Assembly (NCBI GenBank): GCA_036675505.1
Contig: JAKFEW010000121.1
Coordinates: 1 to 25,454 of the forward strand
DNA from: JAKFEW01 sp036675505
Lineage (GTDB): Bacteria; Cyanobacteriota; Sericytochromatia; S15B-MN24; JAQBPE01
Reading direction: 5' to 3'
DNA: 25,454 bases
Positions 20,446 through 25,454 of the stretch are shown here, in pieces. Within the stretch, counting starts at the first letter, position 1. Every line of letters starts with the position of its first letter. Under the pieces are notes generated by a model that saw only the letters and a list, made by a program, of their open reading frames with translations, did no database searches and was not told the DNA's origin. Made by a program: the position numbers and the translations under genes.

Positions 20446-20898
20446 ATGCTCGACGTCGGCCAGCCCGCCCCCGCCTTCAATTTGCCCGCGCAGGACGGCG
20501 CCCGGGTCTCCCTGGCGAGCCTCCGGGGCAAGCCGGTGGTGCTGTATTTCTATCCGAAAGACGACACCCCCGGCTGCACCAAGGAGGCCTGCTCCTTCCG
20601 CGACAACTGGGAGAGCCTGCAAGCGAAGGGCGTCGTGGTCCTGGGCGTCAGCCCCGACACGGCCGCGTCACACCAGAAGTTCGCGGACAAGTACAAGCTG
20701 CCCTTCCCGTTGTTGGCCGACGAGGGCCACCAGGTGGCCGAGGCCTACGGCGCCTGGGGCGAGAAGAACATGTACGGCAAGAAGATCACGGGCATCCTGC
20801 GCACGACCTACCTGATCGGCCCCGATGGCGTGGTGAAGCACGTCTGGAAGAAGCCCAAGACGGACATCCACGCCGAGGAAGTGCTCGCGAAGCTGTAG
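20446..20898 (+). CDS. bcp: Thioredoxin-dependent peroxiredoxin, Bcp/PrxQ type
   Basis: Cytoplasmic thiol peroxidase that reduces H2O2 and organic hydroperoxides using thioredoxin. Two ATGs are adjacent; I take 20446, six bases after AGGAGG (20434-20439), because 20443 leaves only three, giving 150 residues. The thioredoxin-like fold is evident: PAPAFNLPAQDG, VVLYFYPKDDTPGCTKEACSFRD with the peroxidatic Cys44 and, five residues on, the resolving Cys49 of the PrxQ class, VLGVSPDT, FPLLADE, the conserved WGEKNMYGKK, and RTTYLIGPDGVV. The length is typical. It is monocistronic, with the short opposite-strand gene at 20913 beginning 14 bases after it. Confidence 0.96.
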   Translation: MLDVGQPAPAFNLPAQDGARVSLASLRGKPVVLYFYPKDDTPGCTKEACSFRDNWESLQAKGVVVLGVSPDTAASHQKFADKYKLPFPLLADEGHQVAEAYGAWGEKNMYGKKITGILRTTYLIGPDGVVKHVWKKPKTDIHAEEVLAKL

Positions 20899-20912
20899 CC
20901 GCGCGAAGCGGG

Positions 20913-21101
20913 TCAGGCGGCGTGGGCGGCGACGCGGGCGCGGCGGACGCGCAGCTGGCACTCGCCCAGCTCGTTGAGGCGCTCGTCTTCGATGTATTGC
21001 GCGAGGCGCTCGGCCACGACCTGGAGCGTGAGCTCCGGGTGATCGCCGTAGACGCGCTTCATGAGCAGCTCGCCGTTGCGGTGAATCTCGGCGTGAATCA
21101 T
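20913..21101 (-). CDS. Conserved-looking 62-residue protein of unknown function
   Basis: 62 residues from the ATG at 21101, with AGAGG six bases upstream. The compact sequence MIHAEIHRNGELLMKRVYGDHPELTLQVVAERLAQYIED is followed by a second helix with one Cys (RLNELGECQLRVRRARVAAHAA). Pattern: two strands then two helices, no signal. No family recognised. A palindromic element with TGTAAC/TTACA arms lies 14 bases before the ATG and may be its operator. It is convergent with bcp. Confidence 0.6.
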   Translation of the reverse strand: MIHAEIHRNGELLMKRVYGDHPELTLQVVAERLAQYIEDERLNELGECQLRVRRARVAAHAA

Positions 21102-21114
21102 GGGGGGCCTCTCT

Positions 21115-21143
21115 CTGTAACAAAATGTAACGTTTTATTACAG
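21115..21143 (-). promoter_or_regulatory. AT-rich inverted repeat, probable operator
   Basis: CTGTAACAAAA (21115-21125) and TTTTATTACAG (21133-21143) are complementary at 10 of 11 positions. A third TGTAAC lies between them. In a 70 % GC genome such an AT-rich palindrome, just ahead of the 62-residue gene, suggests a repressor site of the TGTAAY-N-RTTACA type. The binding protein is not identifiable here. Confidence 0.45.
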
Positions 21144-21186
21144 GGGTTAACCTACCAGATCACGCGAACCTGTGCAAGCCCTTTTT

Positions 21187-22248
21187 TCAGAGATCCCCGA
21201 AGTTCGGCTGCTTCTGCGTGAGCGTCGGCACCAGCCCCGGGAAGAGCCAGTGAGCGGTCATCTCGGAGGACGAGAAGAAGTTCGGGAAGCGCGCGTCATC
21301 GGGGTGGGCGCCGGCAACGGTCTTCTCCTTGATCATCGAGACGTACTGGTCGAGCGAGCCTTCGAGCGTGTTGCCGTTCAGGACGACTTCCTGACCGGTC
21401 GCCGCGTACTCCCGCAGGCCCGGCAGGTGGCTGTGCTGCGGGGCGTAGTTGTCGAGGCACACGCCGTTCTCCGAGCTCACGAACACGCCGCGCGGCGTGT
21501 TGAGCGCGAGCGAGTGGTTGCCCCAGGTGTGGCCGGGCGTATGCAGCAGGGCGACGCCGCCGCCCAGGCTGACGTCGCCTTCGAGCTGCACCACCCGGTG
21601 GTCGGGCACCCCGTCGCGCGCCTCGGCGATGTACCACCAGGCCTGCAGCGGGTGCAGCCGCTCGTAGATGCGCCACTCGGCGGCCTGCACCAGCAGCCGG
21701 GCCTTCGGGAAGTAGCCGTCGGGGCCTAGCCAGCCGCGCAGGTCCTGCGTGTGCAGATGGTCGAAGGCCAGGTAGTCGACCGCGTCGGGCGTGATGCCGA
21801 GCCGCGCCAGGTGCCCCTGGACCGAGCCGTGCTTGGTGACGAGCACGTTCCAGCTGAGCCACTCGCCGTACTTGGCGCGCATCCGCTTGTAGAACGGCAC
21901 CTCGGCGGCGCGCTCGTAATCGGTCGGGTTCCAGAGCAGCGTGCGCGGGACGCCGCCCCAGTCGCGGTAGCGGATCACGTGCATGCGGTTCGTGAACATG
22001 AGATACGGGCTGAGGTGGCGAATCGCATGCCAGAACGCGTACTCGGTCACGTAGGGCAAGGTGATGAGGTCGCAGCTGCGCACGGCCTGCGGCATGCCGG
22101 TCTCCACGAACCGATCGCGGAAGCGCACGGCGGCCGTGCGCATGGCCTCCACCCGCTCGCCAGCGCCCGCGACGGCGGCCGCCTCGCGGAAGTCGTCGAC
22201 GAGGATGAGCACGCCGGCGGTCGGCGAAGGCTGATGGATCTCGGTCAT
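21187..22248 (-). CDS. Metallo-beta-lactamase-fold hydrolase with variant HxHxQD motif
   Basis: 353 residues from the ATG at 22248, which overlaps the TGA of the upstream dehydrogenase (ATGA) and follows GGAAGGGA. MBL landmarks are FDHLHTQDLRG (164-172), LLHTPGHTWGNHSL with His236 and His240, SSENGVCLDNY (about 259-268), and GAHPDDARFP with His315. The first motif reads His-x-His-x-Gln-Asp instead of His-x-His-x-Asp-His, so the second metal site should differ from textbook MBL enzymes. A long N-terminal region (1-110) precedes the fold, with an acidic start (LILVDDFREAA). The substrate is unknown. Coupling to the dehydrogenase suggests the two act on the same pathway intermediate. Confidence 0.85.
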   Translation of the reverse strand: MTEIHQPSPTAGVLILVDDFREAAAVAGAGERVEAMRTAAVRFRDRFVETGMPQAVRSCDLITLPYVTEYAFWHAIRHLSPYLMFTNRMHVIRYRDWGGVPRTLLWNPTDYERAAEVPFYKRMRAKYGEWLSWNVLVTKHGSVQGHLARLGITPDAVDYLAFDHLHTQDLRGWLGPDGYFPKARLLVQAAEWRIYERLHPLQAWWYIAEARDGVPDHRVVQLEGDVSLGGGVALLHTPGHTWGNHSLALNTPRGVFVSSENGVCLDNYAPQHSHLPGLREYAATGQEVVLNGNTLEGSLDQYVSMIKEKTVAGAHPDDARFPNFFSSSEMTAHWLFPGLVPTLTQKQPNFGDL

Positions 22249-23486
22249 GGTCCCTTCCTTCCGGGTTCGAACACGGTCTTGAGCGCCCGGCTGCGGGCGC
22301 GGTCGAGGTTGGCGCGCATGGCCTCGTTGACGGCTGCGAGCGGGAAACGGTGCGTGACCAGGCGCGCGAGCGGCAGCGGGCGCTCGCGCATCAGGCGCAT
22401 CGTGAGGTCGAAGGTGTTCAGCGTCTCGCCCTGCCAGTGCTCCCGCCCATAGCCGAGCGTGCCGAGGATCGTGAGCTCGCGCGACCACACGAAGGTCCAG
22501 TCGAGCCCGGCAAGCTCACCGGGCGCGCCGACCAGCACGATCGTGCCGCGCGGGCGGGTGAAGTAGAAGGCGTCTTGCAGGCTCTCGGCCGTGCCGACGC
22601 AGTCGTAGACGAAGTCGAAGCCGCCGTCCGCGAGCACCGATCGGCCGAGAAGCGGGCGCAGCGTCCGGGCGCCGGTGATCGCGGCGACGCGCGCCGTGAG
22701 CTCACCGTCCTCCGCCTGGCAGATGGCTTCCTCGGCGCCGAGCGCGAGCGCCATGTCGCGCTGGTAGGGCAGGTGCGTGGCCTGCACGATCCGCGCTTCG
22801 GGCGCGAGCCAGTGCAGCGCCGCCGTCGCGGCGTAGCCCATCATCCCCGAGCCGATCACGAGCACGCGCGCCCCGGGCGGCGGCACGCGGCGCAGCACGG
22901 CGTGCACGCCGATGCTGACGGGCTCGACCAGCACGCCGAGCTCGTCCGAGAGGTCGTCGGGCAGCGCGAAGAGCTGCGAGGCATGCGCGGTGACGCGCTC
23001 CGCCCAGCCGCCATGGTGGTCGCGGCAGGCGCCCATCAGCATGCCGGGCGCGAGCGGGCCTTCGGCCGTGCGGTGGCACAGGCAGCCCAGGCCCTCGCGG
23101 CAGGCCGCGCAGGCGACGGCCTGGCCGCGCGTGGCGCAGCTCAGGAACGGCTGGACCACCACCCGGTCGCCCGCCTTCACGTGCGTGACCGCCGGCCCCG
23201 CCGCCACGACCCGGCCGACGATCTCGTGGCCGAGCACGCTCGGAAACGAGGTGAAGGGCGTGAGCGCGGGGCTCGACTTGTAGGTGATCGCGGCCATGTC
23301 GGAGCCGCAGACGCCGGCCAGCGTCACGGCCACGACCGCCCAGTCGTCGCCGCGCAAGCCGGGCAGCGGCAGCTCGGCGTGGCGCAGGCCCGACAAAGGG
23401 CCCCAGTACAGCTCCGGGAAGCGGCCGCCGACGGCCTTGCCGAGGAAGTAGGTGTCCAGCCGGACGTCGTAGGTGATGGCCTGCAT
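22245..23486 (-). CDS. Zinc-dependent alcohol dehydrogenase (MDR family)
   Basis: 413 residues from the ATG at 23486 behind GGGAG; an ATG at 23507 has no binding site. Zinc-type medium-chain dehydrogenase: Cys60 (GVCGSD), His87/Glu88 (GHEIVG) and Glu188 (VEPVS) are the expected catalytic zinc environment. Cys126, Cys129, Cys135 and Cys137 (CAACREGLGCLC), with Cys117 nearby, are in the structural lobe. The Rossmann motif is VLVIGSGMMGYAA (about 208-220). An N-terminal extension of about 40 residues and a long cofactor domain make it larger than the usual 340-350. The second half (DFVYDCVGTAESLQDAF; RGTIVLVGAPGELAGLDW) is normal for the family. The substrate is not inferable. It is the first gene of an operon with the MBL-fold protein. 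A candidate -10 TATCAT lies at about 23526-23531 on the minus strand without a clear -35. Confidence 0.92.
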   Translation of the reverse strand: MQAITYDVRLDTYFLGKAVGGRFPELYWGPLSGLRHAELPLPGLRGDDWAVVAVTLAGVCGSDMAAITYKSSPALTPFTSFPSVLGHEIVGRVVAAGPAVTHVKAGDRVVVQPFLSCATRGQAVACAACREGLGCLCHRTAEGPLAPGMLMGACRDHHGGWAERVTAHASQLFALPDDLSDELGVLVEPVSIGVHAVLRRVPPPGARVLVIGSGMMGYAATAALHWLAPEARIVQATHLPYQRDMALALGAEEAICQAEDGELTARVAAITGARTLRPLLGRSVLADGGFDFVYDCVGTAESLQDAFYFTRPRGTIVLVGAPGELAGLDWTFVWSRELTILGTLGYGREHWQGETLNTFDLTMRLMRERPLPLARLVTHRFPLAAVNEAMRANLDRARSRALKTVFEPGRKGP

Positions 23487-23678
23487 GGGGCTCCCGGCGG
23501 TGTGCATAGAACGCGCGACCGGGCCATGATAGGGCCATCGCCCTCCGGTTGGGAAGGCTCGCGGCGAGACCGCAGGCCGCGGGCCCGCGGGTGGCGACGC
23601 ACGGTTTAAGATTCGCGCAAGCGGGCCATGATGGTGATAGCGCTCGGCCGGAGGCCGGCGCACCAGCGCGGAGGAATC

Positions 23679-24542
23679 ATGTCCGGTATCGACGCCAACC
23701 CTTTCACCACGCGGCCGACCCCCATGCCGCTGCCCCAGCCGCCTGCGCCGATGTCGGCGCAGCCGCTTGCGGCCGAAGCGATCGCCGGCGGCGGCGGCCA
23801 GCAGCCCGAGGTGCCGGGTGCCGGCCCGCGAAGCGAGATGCAGCTCGCCGGCGCGCCCGCGAACGAGACGGACGAGGCCTTCCTCGCGCGGGTCTACCGC
23901 GAGGAGCTGGGGCGTGCGCCCGATCCCGAGGGCTTCGCCGCGTGGATGAAGAACATCGAAGGCGGCATGACGCGCGACATCCTGCGCCGGCATTTCCAGA
24001 ACTGCCCCGAGTTCCAGCTGCCCGAGACCAAGGCGCGCAAGGCCTGGCAGGGCTCGATGGCGGGCGCCGAGGGCAAGGATCCGGTCGAGACGATCAAGAA
24101 AGACCCGCGCTACGCGAACGCCAAGATCGATACGACGAGCCTGCAGACCGCCACGGAGTCGGCCGCGAAGTGGGTTCATGAGCAGTTCCCCGACCTCGTG
24201 GCCGCGATCGACAAGGCCAACCACGCGGTGCCGGAGAACAAGCAGAAGTCGCGCCGGCTCTGCTACGAGCTGACCGGGCACCTGATCGGCGTGCTGCGCG
24301 AGAACGGCGTCGACGCCCAGCGCCTGGTCCGTTACTCCCACAACGACCTCGGCAACTACAACCGGTACGTCAACGACGCATTCGTGCTGCCGGACGGCCG
24401 GGCGATCGATTGGCTGGGCGGCGAGGGCACCGAGCGCCAGTTCCACGACCTCGACGTGCCGAGCCCCAAGACCGACCGCAACTTCGGCGTGGTGCCGCTC
24501 GAGCAAGGCGTACCCTTGAGTTCCTCCTCGCTCGGTATCTGA
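23679..24542 (+). CDS. DUF4214 protein with possible cysteine-peptidase-like C-terminal domain
   Basis: 287 residues from the ATG at 23679, five bases after GGAGGA. Residues 1-60 are Pro/Ala/Gly-rich, beginning MSGIDANPFTTRPTP. Residues about 63-115 are a DUF4214 domain: DEAFLARVYREELGRAPDPEGFAAWM, then FQNCPEFQ. DUF4214 is frequent in secreted, calcium-rich and glycan-related proteins. Residues about 165-285 carry RRLCYELTGHLIGVLRENG, then NRYVNDAFVLPDGRAIDWLGGEG. This helix-with-Cys followed by two strands and a conserved Asp resembles the core layout of papain/transglutaminase-like folds, but the expected His on the strand (NH in many families) is Arg here, and SHND is the only nearby His. 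Enzyme activity is uncertain. There is no Sec signal. Thirty-two bases separate it from the next membrane-protein gene. Confidence 0.8.
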   Translation: MSGIDANPFTTRPTPMPLPQPPAPMSAQPLAAEAIAGGGGQQPEVPGAGPRSEMQLAGAPANETDEAFLARVYREELGRAPDPEGFAAWMKNIEGGMTRDILRRHFQNCPEFQLPETKARKAWQGSMAGAEGKDPVETIKKDPRYANAKIDTTSLQTATESAAKWVHEQFPDLVAAIDKANHAVPENKQKSRRLCYELTGHLIGVLRENGVDAQRLVRYSHNDLGNYNRYVNDAFVLPDGRAIDWLGGEGTERQFHDLDVPSPKTDRNFGVVPLEQGVPLSSSSLGI

Positions 24543-24574
24543 GCCCCGCGCGGCGGGTACGGTGGATCGGCCCA

Positions 24575-25078
24575 ATGAGCATGCAATCCAACAACCCGAA
24601 TGAAGCCCTGAACGAAGGCCTCCTGCGCGCCAAGAACATGGCCGTGGCCTTCGGCATGATCGTCTTCCTGCTTTTGAAGTTCTTCTTCGTGAAGATCATC
24701 TGGAAGCGGCTCAGCAGCGGCATCGCCTGGGTCGTCGTGCAGGTGGCGATCGTGGCCTCGAAGGCCTGGCTCAAGCTGCAGCCGCACTGGGAACGCTTCA
24801 AGGTCTTCGCGGCCGCGACGAAGATGAAGCTGGTGCGCTCCACGCTCAGCGTGCTGATCGTGGCGCTGACGCCCGTCGAGAACTTCCTCTTCAAAGTCAC
24901 AGGCATCGCCAAGGCCCACACCGAGAAGGCCGCGCACAAGAGCGCGATGACGATCGCCCAGGCCCTCGCGAACGTCTTCAACGCGATCGGCACGGCCTTC
25001 CAGGCAGGTTTCAGCAAGCCCGCGATGCAGAAGATGCTCAACCGCGTCTTCGAGCTCGTCGAGGAAGCCGCCAAGTAG
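24575..25078 (+). CDS. Small membrane protein of unknown function
   Basis: 167 residues from the ATG at 24575; ATG 24581 is also possible. The upstream GGTGGA is a moderate binding site. A first strong hydrophobic segment (AVAFGMIVFLLLKFFFVKIIW, about 23-44) is followed by an amphipathic/hydrophobic stretch (GIAWVVVQVAIVASKAWL), a third (LSVLIVALTPVENFLF), and basic and amphipathic helices rich in Ala/Lys towards the C-terminus. Probably an inner-membrane protein with one to three spanning helices. No family recognised. It lies between the DUF4214 gene and UDP-glucose dehydrogenase on the same strand and may belong to an envelope-polysaccharide operon. Confidence 0.72.
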   Translation: MSMQSNNPNEALNEGLLRAKNMAVAFGMIVFLLLKFFFVKIIWKRLSSGIAWVVVQVAIVASKAWLKLQPHWERFKVFAAATKMKLVRSTLSVLIVALTPVENFLFKVTGIAKAHTEKAAHKSAMTIAQALANVFNAIGTAFQAGFSKPAMQKMLNRVFELVEEAAK

Positions 25079-25172
25079 CTGGCGCAAACGCCCGGCCGGC
25101 GCGTATCATACTCGGGCGGTGCGGGCATGGATCCCGCAGTGCCGGGCCGCGCGCGGCTAAGGAGACCAGCTC

Positions 25173-25454
25173 TTGGATATCGCAATCATCGGCAGTGGGT
25201 ACGTGGGCCTGGTGACGGGCGCGGCCTTCGCGCACCTGGGCCACCACGTGGTGTGCGTGGACAACCAGCAGGCCAAGGTCGAGAAGCTCAAGGCGGGCGT
25301 GATGCCCATCTACGAGCCGGGCCTGGACGTGTTGGTCAAGACCAACGTGGCCGAAGGCCGCCTGCGCTTCTCCACCGACATCGCCGAGGCCACCGCCTGC
25401 TCCGAGGTGATCTTCATCTGCGTGGGCACGCCGCCCAAGCCCAACGGCGAGGCC
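25173..25454 (+). CDS. UDP-glucose 6-dehydrogenase, N-terminal part (runs off right edge)
   Basis: TTG at 25173, eight bases after AAGGAG, opens a frame that continues to the last base (94 codons). The product starts MDIAIIGSGYVGLVTGAAFA, the NAD-binding Rossmann motif of the UDP-glucose/GDP-mannose dehydrogenase family (GxGYVGL), followed by VVCVDNQQAKVEKL, the substrate-loop YEPGL and FICVGTPPKPNGEA. The enzyme oxidises a nucleotide sugar to its uronic acid (UDP-glucuronate for Ugd) for capsule or exopolysaccharide. UDP-glucose versus GDP-mannose cannot be told from this fragment, though YEPGL and VGTPPKP are usual in UDP-glucose enzymes. A -10-like TATCAT at about 25105 has no good -35. 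Confidence 0.92.
   Translation, partial: MDIAIIGSGYVGLVTGAAFAHLGHHVVCVDNQQAKVEKLKAGVMPIYEPGLDVLVKTNVAEGRLRFSTDIAEATACSEVIFICVGTPPKPNGEA

Noticed and set aside
1..25454. Search for tRNA, rRNA, riboswitch and attachment-site sequences
   Set aside because: No cloverleaf-like segments with TTC-G-A-x-TC arms, no rRNA-like stretches and no convincing riboswitch consensus were noticed by eye. A covariance-model scan would be decisive.

Overview
This is a high-GC (roughly 70 %) bacterial chromosomal window with about thirty protein genes, no rRNA or tRNA that I could find, no CRISPR array and no insertion sequence. At least six proteins carry a lipobox signal and two look like outer-membrane barrels, which points to a diderm. 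The mix of VWD, DUF4214, DUF5939 and GH73-type proteins would fit a Sericytochromatia/Tanganyikabacteria-like relative of cyanobacteria, or a Myxococcota-like organism. The sequence alone does not settle this and the placement is a guess.

Layout. 1-1844 (minus): isovaleryl-CoA-dehydrogenase-like enzyme coupled to a GTG-start lipoprotein that runs off the left edge. 2021-6142 (plus): a lipoprotein with four EF-hands and an alpha/beta hydrolase domain, a BON-domain membrane protein with a possible coupled mini-ORF, a small lipoprotein and a von Willebrand type D (VWD) protein, separated by strong hairpin terminators. 6412-6756: a strikingly AT-rich orphan gene, probably acquired. 6846-11093 (minus): a complete metal-uptake operon in the order MntR/DtxR-type regulator, TroA-like binding lipoprotein, ATPase, two ABC-3 permeases. 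All but one of the joints overlap, and a palindromic operator sits on the promoter of an apparently leaderless regulator mRNA.

11222-15120: a less GC-rich accessory stretch. It holds two tandem barrel-like paralogues, a toxin-antitoxin pair, a secreted beta-propeller with one haem c motif, and a second copy of the antitoxin. In front of that second antitoxin the toxin has been reduced to its first base pairs and last codons, while the 21-bp operator is preserved. This decayed duplicate is the best-supported unusual structure in the window.

15293-21101: a Pro/Tyr-rich glucosaminidase, two small lipoproteins (one with EF-hands), an SRPBCC-DUF5939 protein that lacks the cyclase domain usually attached, a helical protein with a Cys-rich small partner, a Bcp peroxiredoxin and a 62-residue protein. 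21187-23486 (minus): a metallo-beta-lactamase-fold protein with a variant metal motif, translationally coupled to a zinc alcohol dehydrogenase. 23679-25454 (plus): a DUF4214 protein, a small membrane protein and the start of UDP-glucose 6-dehydrogenase, suggesting envelope polysaccharide work.

Four proteins with apparently extracytoplasmic or structural roles (VWD, glucosaminidase, DUF4214 and Cys-rich) have no Sec signal but share a similar short N-terminus, Ile-x(0-2)-[Asn/Gly]-Pro within the first nine residues. This raises the possibility of a common non-Sec export or sorting tag and is a hypothesis worth testing across the genome.
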